Positions 46,422 to 55,897 of a stretch of DNA of 64,000 bases are shown here, piece after piece. Origin of the DNA: Parapedobacter pyrenivorans (GTDB lineage: Bacteria > Bacteroidota > Bacteroidia > Sphingobacteriales > Sphingobacteriaceae). The DNA is taken from assembly GCF_014636865.1 (NCBI RefSeq), contig NZ_BMER01000001.1, positions 546,718-610,717 of the forward strand, given 5' to 3'. How positions within the stretch are numbered: position 1 is the first letter of the stretch; each line of letters starts with the position of its first letter. The position numbers and the translations under genes are program-made. Below the pieces are notes generated by a model. That model was not told the DNA's origin, did not search any database, and worked only from the letters and a program-made list of their open reading frames with translations.

Positions 46422-47762
46422 ATGTTTCAGAACCTACAGGATAAATTAGATAGGGCCTTCAAGGTATTAAAAGGCCAGGGAAATATTACCGAGATCAACG
46501 TTGCGGAGACCATGAAGGAAATCCGTAAGGCGTTGCTCGATGCCGACGTAAACTATAAAACGGCCAAGGCATTTACCGACGAGGTGAAACAGAAGGCTCT
46601 GGGCCAAAACGTACTCACCAGCATTTCTCCCGGCCAGTTGCTTACCAAAATCATGAACGACGAGCTGACCGAATTAATGGGCGGCTCCACCACTGAGCTG
46701 GAGGTATCGAAAAACCCAACTGTCATTCTCATCGCTGGACTCAACGGTGCGGGTAAAACCACGTTCTCGGGTAAGCTCGCCAACTACCTTAAGGAGAAAA
46801 AAGGAAAGAAACCACTGTTGGTGGCGGGCGACGTATACCGACCGGCTGCAATCGACCAACTGCAGGTACTGGGCCAACAGGTGGATGTACCGGTTTATGC
46901 CGACACAGCATCAAAAGACCCCATCGGTATTGCCAAAGCGGGCGTGGCTGAGGCCAAACAAAAGGGTTATAACGTGGTCATCATCGATACAGCGGGCCGG
47001 TTGGCCATTGATGAGGCACTCATGAATGAGATATCTGCTGTAAAGGACGCTACACAACCACATGAAATCTTGTTTGTCGTAGATGCGATGACCGGCCAGG
47101 ATGCGGTGAATACGGCTAAGGCATTCAACGATAGACTCGACTTTACCGGAGCCGTGCTTACCAAGCTGGATGGCGATACGCGGGGCGGCGCTGCCCTATC
47201 CATCAAATCGGTGGTCAACAAGCCCATCAAATTCATCGGTACCGGCGAAAAGATGGAGGCCCTTGATGTCTTCCACCCCGACCGGATGGCTTCCCGGATC
47301 CTGGGAATGGGCGATGTGGTCTCCTTGGTGGAGCGTGCACAGCAGCAATTTGATGAGCAGGAAGCTGCCGAGCTGCAACGCAAAATCCGCAAGAACAAGT
47401 TTGACTTCAACGATTTCAAAAGCCAAATCCAGCAAATCAAGAAAATGGGTAACATGAAAGACCTCATGGGCATGATTCCCGGTGTGGGTAAGGCGATCAA
47501 GGACGTAGACATCGATGATAACGCCTTTACCCCTATTGAAGCCATCATCAATTCCATGACCCCTTACGAACGTGAAAACCCGGATATCATCGACCAAAAA
47601 CGCCGGGCACGCATCGCCAAGGGCTCCGGTACGGACTTGGTGGAGGTAAATAAATTGATGAAGCAGTTTGGCGACATGCGCAAGGTTATGAAACAAATGT
47701 CAAACCCTGCCGCCATGGCGCGCATGATGCGTGGCGCACCCAAGATGCCCATGGGAAGGTAA
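46422..47762 (+). CDS. ffh: Signal recognition particle protein
   Basis: The GTPase that with 4.5S RNA carries nascent membrane proteins to FtsY. It has 446 residues: N domain, G domain with P-loop LNGAGKTTFSGKLA (about 109-122), DTAGRLAIDEAL and TKLDGDTRGGAAL, and a methionine-rich M domain (MGNMKDLMGMIPGVG, ending ARMMRGAPKMPMGR). The 4.5S RNA gene was not found in this window. Confidence 0.95.
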   Translation: MFQNLQDKLDRAFKVLKGQGNITEINVAETMKEIRKALLDADVNYKTAKAFTDEVKQKALGQNVLTSISPGQLLTKIMNDELTELMGGSTTELEVSKNPTVILIAGLNGAGKTTFSGKLANYLKEKKGKKPLLVAGDVYRPAAIDQLQVLGQQVDVPVYADTASKDPIGIAKAGVAEAKQKGYNVVIIDTAGRLAIDEALMNEISAVKDATQPHEILFVVDAMTGQDAVNTAKAFNDRLDFTGAVLTKLDGDTRGGAALSIKSVVNKPIKFIGTGEKMEALDVFHPDRMASRILGMGDVVSLVERAQQQFDEQEAAELQRKIRKNKFDFNDFKSQIQQIKKMGNMKDLMGMIPGVGKAIKDVDIDDNAFTPIEAIINSMTPYERENPDIIDQKRRARIAKGSGTDLVEVNKLMKQFGDMRKVMKQMSNPAAMARMMRGAPKMPMGR

Positions 47763-47785
47763 CAAAAAATCCCTATCTTTGAATC

Positions 47786-48385
47786 ATGGATGACCCGGCG
47801 CAGCTGACCGAATTTGGCAAAATACTCCTCATCGGAGTAATGGGTATCTTATTGGTATTGTTCACGCTGCTGCTGGGAAAGATTCTCTCACCCAAGAAAC
47901 CAACGCCCGAAAAGCTTAGCACCTATGAATGCGGCGAAGAAGCTGTGGGCAATTCCTGGGTACAGTTTAATCCCCGTTTTTACGTTATCGCGCTCATCTT
48001 TCTGCTGTTTGACGTCGAGCTGATATTCATTTTTCCATGGGCAACCATCTTCGGCCAGCCCGAACTGATTGCCGCCGACCCGCGCTGGGGTTGGTTTGCT
48101 TTGGTAGAAATGGGCGTCTTTGTAGGGATATTGATCATCGGCCTGCTATACGTATGGAAGAAAGGGGATTTGGAATGGGTGAAGCCGCAAACAATGACGC
48201 CCCGCGTAGCCGTGAACATTCCCCAATCGGCCTATGATAAATTGAACCGCGAGCAGTATCGCGTCCGCAAGTTTGAGCCAATCACGGAATCGACCGCGAC
48301 CCCAAAAGTGCTATCTTCAGCAGGTGAACCAAAAAAACCGGCATTCAAGCCCGTATTCAGAAAACCCGGAACAACATCCTCATGA
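47786..48385 (+). CDS. nuoA: NADH-quinone oxidoreductase subunit A, with long C-terminal tail
   Basis: A membrane subunit of complex I. The usual three transmembrane helices are seen (about 11-31, 67-85, 103-124), with [20 protein letters not shown] between helices 1 and 2. The family is normally near 120-150 residues; here 199, with about 55 extra residues of polar, Thr/Pro/Lys-rich sequence at the end. nuoB overlaps it as ATGA. A TATCTTTG box at 47774-47781 ends 4 bases before the ATG and may be a leaderless promoter, though read-through from ffh (23 bases away) is also possible. Confidence 0.9.
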   Translation: MDDPAQLTEFGKILLIGVMGILLVLFTLLLGKILSPKKPTPEKLSTYECGEEAVGNSWVQFNPRFYVIALIFLLFDVELIFIFPWATIFGQPELIAADPRWGWFALVEMGVFVGILIIGLLYVWKKGDLEWVKPQTMTPRVAVNIPQSAYDKLNREQYRVRKFEPITESTATPKVLSSAGEPKKPAFKPVFRKPGTTSS

Positions 48386-48885
48386 GCATCGATAAACAAT
48401 TGGAAAGTAACGGGGTAGTCATTGCAAAGCTCGATGATCTGCTAAATTGGGCCCGGTTGTCATCGATGTGGCCCATGAGCTTCGGCATAGCCTGTTGTGC
48501 CATCGAAATGATGGGTGCGATGGCTTCTACTTATGACCTTGATCGCTTCGGTGTGTTTCCACGACCGTCGCCCCGCCAATCGGACGTGATGATTATTGCG
48601 GGCACGGTAACCTTTAAGATGGCCGACCGCATCCGACGGCTGTACGAGCAAATGCCCGACCCCAAATATGTGATTTCCATGGGCTCATGTGCCAATTGCG
48701 GTGGTCCTTATTGGCAGCATGGTTACCACGTGGTGAAAGGTGTGGATCGTATCATCCCCGTGGATATTTACGTTCAAGGTTGCCCACCCCGACCCGAAGC
48801 GCTTATCGGTGCCTTTCTGGAACTGCAAAAAAAAATAGAAACCGAACATATCGTAGCCGACAAAGTGCGATCAGCACGCGCTTAA
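48382..48885 (+). CDS. nuoB: NADH-quinone oxidoreductase subunit B
   Basis: Carries the terminal 4Fe-4S cluster N2 of complex I. It has 167 residues; cluster ligands are in [27 protein letters not shown] and [11 protein letters not shown]. It overlaps nuoA by 4 bases. The next gene downstream is purK, so nuoC and later subunits must be elsewhere. Confidence 0.95.
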   Translation: MSIDKQLESNGVVIAKLDDLLNWARLSSMWPMSFGIACCAIEMMGAMASTYDLDRFGVFPRPSPRQSDVMIIAGTVTFKMADRIRRLYEQMPDPKYVISMGSCANCGGPYWQHGYHVVKGVDRIIPVDIYVQGCPPRPEALIGAFLELQKKIETEHIVADKVRSARA

Positions 48886-48910
48886 CCTTCAATAGTTAGT
48901 TAATCCTCCT

Positions 48911-50053
48911 ATGGCAAAAGATTTTTATGGCGAATTACAATTGGGTATCCTCGGCGGCGGACAACTGGGCCGCATGCTTATCCAGGAAGCCATCAATTTC
49001 AATGTGAACATCCATATCCTCGATCCCGATAAAAATGCACCCTGCCGCAACTTGTGCAACCGCTTCGTACATGGGGCGTTGAACGATTTTGATACCGTAT
49101 ATGCTTTTGGCAAAGGGCTGGATATGGTGACCATCGAAATCGAAAAAGTGAATGTAGATGCACTCGAAAAACTCGAAGAAGATGGGGTATTGGTGTATCC
49201 GCAGTCGCGCATTATCCGACTCATACAGGACAAGGGGCTGCAAAAGCAGTTTTTTAAACAAAATGACATCCCCACAGCGCCTTTCCAGTTGATTTCATCG
49301 AAAGAAAACCTGGCGAATGCGGCCATCCCGTTGCCTTATATCCAAAAGCTCCGTAGAGACGGTTATGATGGCAAGGGCGTTAAAAAAATCATCAATGAAT
49401 CTGATATCCAGTCGGCCTTCGAAGCACCCAGCCTTATTGAGCAGTGGATTGATTTTGAAAAAGAGCTGGCTATCATCGTTTCGCGAAATGACAATGGCGA
49501 AGTCGCCACATTCCCCTGTGTGGAAATGGAATTCAATCCGGAGGCCAATCTCGTGGAATTTCTGATTTCGCCCTCTACACTGCCTTTCGAAATCCAGCAA
49601 CGGGCGGAATTGTTGGCTAAAAAGATCGCCGAGGATTTACAGATTGTTGGACTTTTGGCCGTGGAGTTGTTTCTGACGCGGGACGGGCAATTACTAGTCA
49701 ACGAACTCGCTCCTCGCCCACACAACAGCGGACACCAAAGTATTGAGGGCAATTTCACATCGCAGTTTGCACAGCACCTGCGAGCCATCTTCAATCTCCC
49801 TGCGGGCAATACCGCGACACGGACCAATGCCGTGATGGTAAACCTACTGGGTGAAGCCGGCCACGATGGGCTTGCTCGTTATGAAGGCATTGAAGAAGTT
49901 TTAGCGATGGAAGGTGTATATCTACACCTCTATGGCAAAAAATATACCAAGCCGTTCCGCAAGATGGGCCACGTTTGCATCGTCAATGAAGATCGAGAGG
50001 TAGCTATCAATACGGCAAGGGAAGTACAACAGACGATCAAGGTGATTACCTAG
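48911..50053 (+). CDS. purK: 5-(Carboxyamino)imidazole ribonucleotide synthase
   Basis: An ATP-grasp enzyme that carboxylates AIR to N5-CAIR in purine synthesis. It has 380 residues. The N-terminal LGILGGGQLGRMLIQEA, the LVNELAPRPHNSGHQSIEG motif and the central YDGKGVKK segment are typical of PurK. It forms a pair with purE, 51 bases downstream. Confidence 0.93.
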   Translation: MAKDFYGELQLGILGGGQLGRMLIQEAINFNVNIHILDPDKNAPCRNLCNRFVHGALNDFDTVYAFGKGLDMVTIEIEKVNVDALEKLEEDGVLVYPQSRIIRLIQDKGLQKQFFKQNDIPTAPFQLISSKENLANAAIPLPYIQKLRRDGYDGKGVKKIINESDIQSAFEAPSLIEQWIDFEKELAIIVSRNDNGEVATFPCVEMEFNPEANLVEFLISPSTLPFEIQQRAELLAKKIAEDLQIVGLLAVELFLTRDGQLLVNELAPRPHNSGHQSIEGNFTSQFAQHLRAIFNLPAGNTATRTNAVMVNLLGEAGHDGLARYEGIEEVLAMEGVYLHLYGKKYTKPFRKMGHVCIVNEDREVAINTAREVQQTIKVIT

Positions 50054-50104
50054 CGGCAAGCGTACGGAGTAACGGATAAAGAGTAAGAATTAAAGAGCAA
50101 ACAA

Positions 50105-50614
50105 ATGACCACACATCATCTCCCAGAAGTAGGCATCATCATGGGCAGCAAATCCGATCTGCCGGTGATGCAAGATGCAGTCGAAATATTGAAGTTGTTG
50201 GGTGCACGCATAGAAGTAACCATTGTATCAGCGCACCGCACTCCAGACCGCATGTTTGATTACGCCAAGGGCGCGGCCGCTCGTGGCCTAAAGGTCATCA
50301 TTGCCGGTGCCGGCGGAGCTGCCCACCTTCCGGGTATGGTGGCTTCCATCACCCACCTGCCTGTCGTTGGCGTACCGGTCAAATCATCCAATTCCATTGA
50401 CGGCTGGGATTCGGTGCTTTCCATCCTACAGATGCCCAATGGCATCCCGGTGGCAACCGTAGCACTCAATGCGGCCAAAAATGCCGGTATCCTCGCCGCG
50501 CAAATCCTAGCGGTTTCCGATAAGCAAATCGCACAAAACCTATTGAGCTATAAAGCCGAATTGGCCAAGAAGGTAGAAGAAAGTGCGCGGGAAGTCGAAA
50601 ACGAAGGAATTTGA
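50105..50614 (+). CDS. purE: N5-carboxyaminoimidazole ribonucleotide mutase
   Basis: Moves the carboxyl group from N5 to C4 of the imidazole, after PurK. It has 169 residues, class I Pur[17 protein letters not shown] (substrate phosphate site), [11 protein letters not shown] (catalytic His) and [15 protein letters not shown]. It ends 26 bases from the converging GH43-like gene; no terminator hairpin is obvious between them. Confidence 0.95.
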   Translation: MTTHHLPEVGIIMGSKSDLPVMQDAVEILKLLGARIEVTIVSAHRTPDRMFDYAKGAAARGLKVIIAGAGGAAHLPGMVASITHLPVVGVPVKSSNSIDGWDSVLSILQMPNGIPVATVALNAAKNAGILAAQILAVSDKQIAQNLLSYKAELAKKVEESAREVENEGI

Positions 50615-50640
50615 ATTTGAAATATAAAGTATAAAGCCGT

Positions 50641-51591
50641 TCACTTACTGCTCACTTGTATCAATCGCTGCAGTTCTTCTCTACTGATCTGGAAAACCGT
50701 CCCGTGTCGGATACCTTCCGGCATTACCAGCTTTTCAGAGAACTCCTGCCAACGCGCTAAATCCTTCGAAGCGATTGCACCGTATTGATGTTCGGTATAT
50801 TTGTCGAAATACACCACCCACTCGCCATTGATTCGCGTCACCGTAGGGCCTTCGGCCCAGTAATCCCCGGATATCGGCTTGCCGGCAGCACCGTATGGCC
50901 CTTCTAGCGCAGTAGCGTAAGCAATCTTCAGGTTCTTCTGGTCTGGCTCACGTGTTTCATCCTTCAGGAACATCACCCACCGGTCGCCCTCGCGCACCAC
51001 TGTCGCATCAATCACATTGAACCCTGGGTCATAAAACAGTTTGGTATCGCTAAACGTCCTGAAATCCTTCGTCGTCACGTAATACATCCGGTGATTATAA
51101 CCGTTGTCTGCCTCTACCTGCGTTTCCGGAAATTGGCCCCGTATCGTCGTAGCCCAATAAATCACGTACAATGCATGCTCCGGATCATAGGTAACCTCTG
51201 GAGCCCAACAATTACGTGCTTCAGGTTCATGTGCCATCACCGGGATATAGTGTTGTGCTGACCAATGAATCAAATCATCCGACGAAGCGTAGCCGATCCC
51301 TCGATCGGTCCAACTCACCGTCCAAACCATATGAAATCGGCCATCGGCACCACGGATAATACAGGGGTCGCGCATTAATTTGTCGGCACTCAGTTCCGGT
51401 CTCAAAAACGACCGGCCGTCATTTAACGCCTTCCATTTGAATCCGTCATCACTGTAGGCAAGGTGTAGGCCATCTTCCCCGTTGTCCTTAAAATAAGAGA
51501 AAGCATATACGCTATCGCCTTGCTGGGAAAACGATGTGTACGCTAGTAAAAGACAAATAATGCCCCCCGTCAATTTTTTAAATACCGACAT
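50641..51591 (-). CDS. Secreted GH43-like five-bladed propeller glycosidase
   Basis: 316 residues with a signal peptide (SVFKKLTGGIICLLLAYTSFS). The GH43-type acids appear in order as KLMRDPCIIRGADG, GFNVIDATVV and YWAEGPTV. Repeated blade segments (GLHLAYSDDGFKWKAL, GIGYASSDDLIHW, YGAIASKDLARW) fit a beta-propeller. The substrate is not predicted; arabinan, xylan and galactan are the common ones for this fold. ATG 51591 is preferred over a GTG at 51612 because it gives a normal signal peptide. It is the last gene of the minus-strand locus. Confidence 0.8.
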   Translation of the reverse strand: MSVFKKLTGGIICLLLAYTSFSQQGDSVYAFSYFKDNGEDGLHLAYSDDGFKWKALNDGRSFLRPELSADKLMRDPCIIRGADGRFHMVWTVSWTDRGIGYASSDDLIHWSAQHYIPVMAHEPEARNCWAPEVTYDPEHALYVIYWATTIRGQFPETQVEADNGYNHRMYYVTTKDFRTFSDTKLFYDPGFNVIDATVVREGDRWVMFLKDETREPDQKNLKIAYATALEGPYGAAGKPISGDYWAEGPTVTRINGEWVVYFDKYTEHQYGAIASKDLARWQEFSEKLVMPEGIRHGTVFQISREELQRLIQVSSK

Positions 51592-51615
51592 TTTCGTCAA
51601 CCTATTAATCACCTA

Positions 51616-52923
51616 TCAGACCGTAGGGATGCGGTATCCGTTATGATAATCAGCTGCGAGCAATTTATTGGCAGCGCTACTGGTAAACCTCCCCCTCTTA
51701 GCGTCCCAATAGATTTTTTCGCCGGTGCGATAAGCGATATTGCCCATTTGCGAGAAAACCGCGATATGGGCTCCGGCCTCGATGGGCGCATGGAGTGCTT
51801 CCAAGTTCCTTGAGCGTACGACCTCTACAAAATTAGTGGTATGCTTATCCAATCCGTTATCCTGGCTCTTCTGGAGTGGTACCGCCTCCATCCGGTCTCC
51901 TTCCGGAATCACTTCCCATCCGCCCCTATCCAACACCAGTGTACCATAATTCCCGATGAAAGCCACGCCATGGTTACGGCCATAAGGGCCGCCATCAATG
52001 CCGTTGGCATGTTCCCACTGTACGGTGAAATCATCGAACTCATAGACCGTGGTAAGTGTATCGGGCGTCTCGGCTGCATCATCCGGATAAGCGAATTTGC
52101 CACCGGTAGCCATAATGGACTTTGGCGTAGTAGCCTTCATGCCAATCAGTGCAAAATCCAGCATGTGTACACCCCAGTCGGTCATTAACCCACCTGCATA
52201 GTCCCAAAACCAACGAAATTCGAAATGGAAGCGGTTGGGATTGAAGGGCCGTTGTTCGGCCGGTCCGAGCCAGCGGGTATAATCCACGCCATCCGGCGCA
52301 GGTCCATCGGGCTTCACAGGGATACTTTTCATCCAGCCTTGATAGGCCCAGGCTTTCACCAACCGAATTTTACCCAGTTTACCCGAATGAACAAAATCAA
52401 CAGCGTCCCTGAAATGCTGCTGGCTGCGTTGCCATTGCCCCACCTGCACGGCACGGTTGTGCTTCTTGGCTGCGCCTACCATGGCATTGCACTCTGCAAT
52501 GGAATTGCCTAGTGGCTTTTCTACATAGACATCCTTTCCTGCGACACAGGCATCCACCAATTGCAGGCAATGCCAATGATCCGGCGTACCGATGATGACG
52601 GCATCTATATTAGGATCAGCCAGCAACTCTTCGTGTTTAGTATATAGTTTTGGAACAATATTGCGCTCCTTCAATTCTGCTGTACGTTTCTGTAATACAT
52701 TAGCATCCACATCACACAGCGCCGTACATTGTACACCTGGTACCTTCAGCATGGAGTTGAGGTTTGCCCATCCCATACCGTTTGCACCAATCAGTCCAAC
52801 ACGGACGGTATCTTGACGAAAATCAGCCAGACCGCCAAAGGCAGCGGGAAAAGCAGAAGCTGCACCAGTAGCGGCTGCCAACGTTGTCATTGTGCCCAAA
52901 AATTTTCTTCGCGTGGTATTCAT
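51616..52923 (-). CDS. Tat-exported Gfo/Idh/MocA-family oxidoreductase, second copy
   Basis: 435 residues with a twin-arginine signal (NTTRRKFLGTM, about 2-12). The Rossmann motif is GLIGANGMGWANL, the conserved EKP is intact in VYVEKPLGNS, and TDWGVHMLDFAL is the catalytic-region Asp/His segment. It is related to but clearly different from the copy at 23694 (which has QKP). It lies between the GH16 and GH43-like genes of a polysaccharide locus, so oxidation of a released sugar in the periplasm is a fair inference. Confidence 0.87.
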   Translation of the reverse strand: MNTTRRKFLGTMTTLAAATGAASAFPAAFGGLADFRQDTVRVGLIGANGMGWANLNSMLKVPGVQCTALCDVDANVLQKRTAELKERNIVPKLYTKHEELLADPNIDAVIIGTPDHWHCLQLVDACVAGKDVYVEKPLGNSIAECNAMVGAAKKHNRAVQVGQWQRSQQHFRDAVDFVHSGKLGKIRLVKAWAYQGWMKSIPVKPDGPAPDGVDYTRWLGPAEQRPFNPNRFHFEFRWFWDYAGGLMTDWGVHMLDFALIGMKATTPKSIMATGGKFAYPDDAAETPDTLTTVYEFDDFTVQWEHANGIDGGPYGRNHGVAFIGNYGTLVLDRGGWEVIPEGDRMEAVPLQKSQDNGLDKHTTNFVEVVRSRNLEALHAPIEAGAHIAVFSQMGNIAYRTGEKIYWDAKRGRFTSSAANKLLAADYHNGYRIPTV

Positions 52924-53030
52924 AATAATGGCTTTATCGATGGTATTCTGCGACTAAGATATGAAACCATCGTGATTTTACAAAACGTGCAGCGGAATGA
53001 ATAAATATAGATCGCATTACGTGATATATG

Positions 53031-53876
53031 CTACTTTACCGATCTCCGCTGATATATCCTAATGTAGTCAATCTCATATTTTGCAGGCAATAGGCTATCG
53101 TTTATTTCACCGCCATTGATACCGCCCAATGCTAAATTCAACAGGATATAATGAGGTTGTTTAAATGGATTGATGCCGGTGCCGTCCTTATTGACTAGCT
53201 CATCCAATGCCACACGGTTCATTAGCATCCCATCCATATATAACGAGATGTGCATTTCATCCCAGTCCATCCGCCAAATGTGGAACTGCTTTGCCCATTC
53301 CTTACCTCCTAGCGAATCGACACTTTTGGTCTCTTCGTACCATTTAGCTTGCCACGGTTCATCCGTACCGCAAGCGATGTTAGCCAGAATCATCCCACGA
53401 TAATACTCCATAATATCGATCTCACCGTTGGAAGGCCATTCCCCATCTATACCCAATGTCCAAAAAGCCGGCCATAGCCCAGCGCCGACGGGAATACGAG
53501 CTTTCATCTCAAAACGACCGTATTGCCATTGGTTCTTGCCGCGCGTATTGATGGACGAGGCTGTGTATTCAATTGTCTTCCGGGATCGTCCCCAGTGTGT
53601 ACTCGACGGATCATAGGTAGGATTGGCCCTATTCGTTTTGCGAGCCTCAATAATCAAGAAGCCATTTTTGCAATAGGCGTTGTCCGGTTGATACCATTGA
53701 TTTTCGTGGTTACGGACGAAGCCATGCTCAAACTGCCAATTGGAGGAGTCGACCAAACCATCTTTCTCGAATTCATCAGACCAAATCAATTGATAGTCAC
53801 CAACGCTCCCTACGGGCATCCCGTCACCTAGTGACATCAAAAGCAGGGGTATCAGCAGGATACTTAAATACATCAT
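53031..53876 (-). CDS. GH16-family endo-glucanase/agarase-type hydrolase
   Basis: 281 residues, exported (signal about 1-18, hydrophobic MMYLSILLIPLLLMSLG). The GH16 catalytic motif is intact: Glu152-Ile-Asp154-Ile-Met-Glu157 in NGEIDIMEYYR. Substrate-cleft tryptophans (GAGLWPAFWTLG) and the closing ILLNLALGG and YEIDYIRIYQ strands fit laminarinase-like members. ATG 53876 has AGGAAG 7 bases upstream; the TTG at 53897 is less likely. It is in the same operon direction as the second susCD pair. Confidence 0.9.
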   Translation of the reverse strand: MMYLSILLIPLLLMSLGDGMPVGSVGDYQLIWSDEFEKDGLVDSSNWQFEHGFVRNHENQWYQPDNAYCKNGFLIIEARKTNRANPTYDPSSTHWGRSRKTIEYTASSINTRGKNQWQYGRFEMKARIPVGAGLWPAFWTLGIDGEWPSNGEIDIMEYYRGMILANIACGTDEPWQAKWYEETKSVDSLGGKEWAKQFHIWRMDWDEMHISLYMDGMLMNRVALDELVNKDGTGINPFKQPHYILLNLALGGINGGEINDSLLPAKYEIDYIRIYQRRSVK

Positions 53877-53948
53877 ATCGTATCTTCCTATAATCAAACT
53901 TTAATGATTAATAATCGGTACTAAACGGCGACTTTGGGATATTACAGT

Positions 53949-53977
53949 AAAAAGGGGAACGCCTAAACGTCCCCCTT
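53949..53977 (-). terminator. Probable terminator after the second susD
   Basis: Read on the minus strand: AAGGGGGACG, 6-base loop, CGTTCCCCTT (10 bp, one mismatch), then a short T-run. It would reduce read-through into the GH16 gene. Confidence 0.55.
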
Positions 53978-53983
53978 ATGTGA

Positions 53984-55879
53984 CTAGTAACCTGGATTCT
54001 GCACGAGTTGACCATTCCGGTTCATTTCATCGCGATGGATCGGAATGAAATACATCTTATCCAGCCATTGCCGGTTTTCAATACCCGGATCAATAGTACC
54101 TACGGTATACGTATAGGTGTAGTTTTCGGGATCATATCGGTATATGGAGACTGAACTTCCGGGCTTCAGCCTACCCAATATCCGGATGATCCCGACCTTC
54201 CGACCCAGCGTTTCGGCGGCAATCATCCACCGACGTGCGTCGTGAAAGCGATGCTCTTCATAAGCCAATTCGACCCGCCGCTCCTTCCGATAGGCATCAC
54301 GCAGTGCATCGCCCGATGCGGCAATCGCTGGCATACCTGCCCGGAAGCGGATCCGGCTCAACCATGTCCGAGCCTCTGCTTCCTGGCCCAATTCAATACA
54401 GGCCTCGATGTAGTTCAGCACCACCTCGGTATAACGCAACACCGGCCAAGGGACGAACTGCCGTGTATTCTGGTCGACCACCGCGGGATCTGGATCGATG
54501 AATTTACGCATGTAGTAACCGGTATGCGTGCCGTTCCAGTCTTCTACACTACTATTGCGGGTATCCAATCCGTAGTGGATAACCTTATTGCCGTTCTGCA
54601 TGATTTCATATTGGCCGGTTTGGATCTGATTGTTAGGATCCCGACCGGTCACGTCAGCCGTACGTGGCTTCCAATCCGCCCCGTCATACAAGATGGTGGC
54701 ATAAAAACGCGGATCCCGATCGGCATATGGTGTAGCTGCATGGGCTGGGTTACCCCAACTAAAGGGTGTTCCATCTATCAAGTCGTAATCGTTGACCAAT
54801 TCCTGTATAGGGCTGTTACCTGCCCAATTGTGATAACCGTTCGGGCCGTTATTCCGGCCTACATAATTGCCACCCTCATCCTTGAGATCTATGAAAAAGC
54901 GTCCGAGAATCAAATCGGCCTTGCCGTCGGCAGATACAGCCTTGCTGCCGCCGGCCATCGCGATCGACAGGTAGTTGGCCGTCCCTTCTTCGGGGGTTAC
55001 CGGCTCGGTGAGGTCCATCATATAGCCCGCTCCATGGGCATCCATCACGGCTTTGGCCGCGGTCCTGGCACGTTCCCAGCGCTCTGTTTGACTGCCGCTC
55101 GTATATCCAACGTATTCAGGGTTTGTATAACTCGCAATGGTTTCCGAATTGGCGGACGCTGTGGGGACATCGTGCAGGTCACTGGCCGCCTTTGTTAGTA
55201 TACGGGTTTTCAATGCCAGTGCCGCCGCTACAGAAGCCCGCCCGTCCGCTACCGGTGCATCCGCTAGCAATTCAGCGGCCCGATCGCAATCCGCCACGAT
55301 AAACTCCACGTTCTCTTCGAATGTATTTCGAGCAATGGTATAATCTGCTTCGCCCAATCCATAAACGCTGTCGATTAAAGGAACGGCGCCATAATACCTC
55401 AGTAATTCGGTGTAGAAAAAAGCGCGGAGGAAATGGGCTTCACCCATCAACTGGTTGGCAATATTTGACGAGTTGTCGAACTGGGGGTTCGTAAGATTAT
55501 TGATAGCGGTGTTGGTTGCCCGGACACGTCGATACAGATTTCCCCAGTTATGCGTTCCTGCACTGATTTGACTATTCCACCCCTGGCTAGCATCGTTCGA
55601 ACGAGCTTCGGTAATCGTATTGATTCCCCGGCCCGGATGGGTAAACATCGCTTCGTCTGATAAAGATGCCAACATTTCTTCATCGAATCCTCCCTGGCCA
55701 AAGCCATTATAAATCTCAATGACAAACGCCTCCGCCAGTCCGGCATCTCGCCATGCAGCCTCGTCAGACACCTCTCCCAAAGGTTTTGTGCTTACGAAAT
55801 CATCGTTGCACGCCGCGGTACAGATCATTACCAATAGTAGGCACTGTACAAACGCTTGATATTTTTTGAATCTTTTCAT
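53984..55879 (-). CDS. SusD/RagB-family lipoprotein, second copy
   Basis: 631 residues, lipoprotein (Cys24 in ICTAACND). It has helical TPR-like SusD core (ANQLMGEAHFLRAFFYTEL, then LRYYGAVPLIDS) and a C-terminal end DKMYFIPIHRDEMNRNGQLV. It is the partner of the susC gene 18 bases upstream. The glycan is presumably the substrate of the adjacent GH16 enzyme. Confidence 0.93.
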   Translation of the reverse strand: MKRFKKYQAFVQCLLLVMICTAACNDDFVSTKPLGEVSDEAAWRDAGLAEAFVIEIYNGFGQGGFDEEMLASLSDEAMFTHPGRGINTITEARSNDASQGWNSQISAGTHNWGNLYRRVRATNTAINNLTNPQFDNSSNIANQLMGEAHFLRAFFYTELLRYYGAVPLIDSVYGLGEADYTIARNTFEENVEFIVADCDRAAELLADAPVADGRASVAAALALKTRILTKAASDLHDVPTASANSETIASYTNPEYVGYTSGSQTERWERARTAAKAVMDAHGAGYMMDLTEPVTPEEGTANYLSIAMAGGSKAVSADGKADLILGRFFIDLKDEGGNYVGRNNGPNGYHNWAGNSPIQELVNDYDLIDGTPFSWGNPAHAATPYADRDPRFYATILYDGADWKPRTADVTGRDPNNQIQTGQYEIMQNGNKVIHYGLDTRNSSVEDWNGTHTGYYMRKFIDPDPAVVDQNTRQFVPWPVLRYTEVVLNYIEACIELGQEAEARTWLSRIRFRAGMPAIAASGDALRDAYRKERRVELAYEEHRFHDARRWMIAAETLGRKVGIIRILGRLKPGSSVSIYRYDPENYTYTYTVGTIDPGIENRQWLDKMYFIPIHRDEMNRNGQLVQNPGY

Positions 55880-55897
55880 CTCTTTAGTCTCCTTCCT

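Noticed and set aside
52938-52972. CGATGGT/ACCATCG inverted repeat before the second Gfo/Idh gene
   Set aside because: The arms are only 7 bp and 21 bases apart with no promoter context; kept out of the feature list as too weak.
54242-55198. 318-codon plus-strand open frame
   Set aside because: Antisense to the second susD gene, no recognisable motif.
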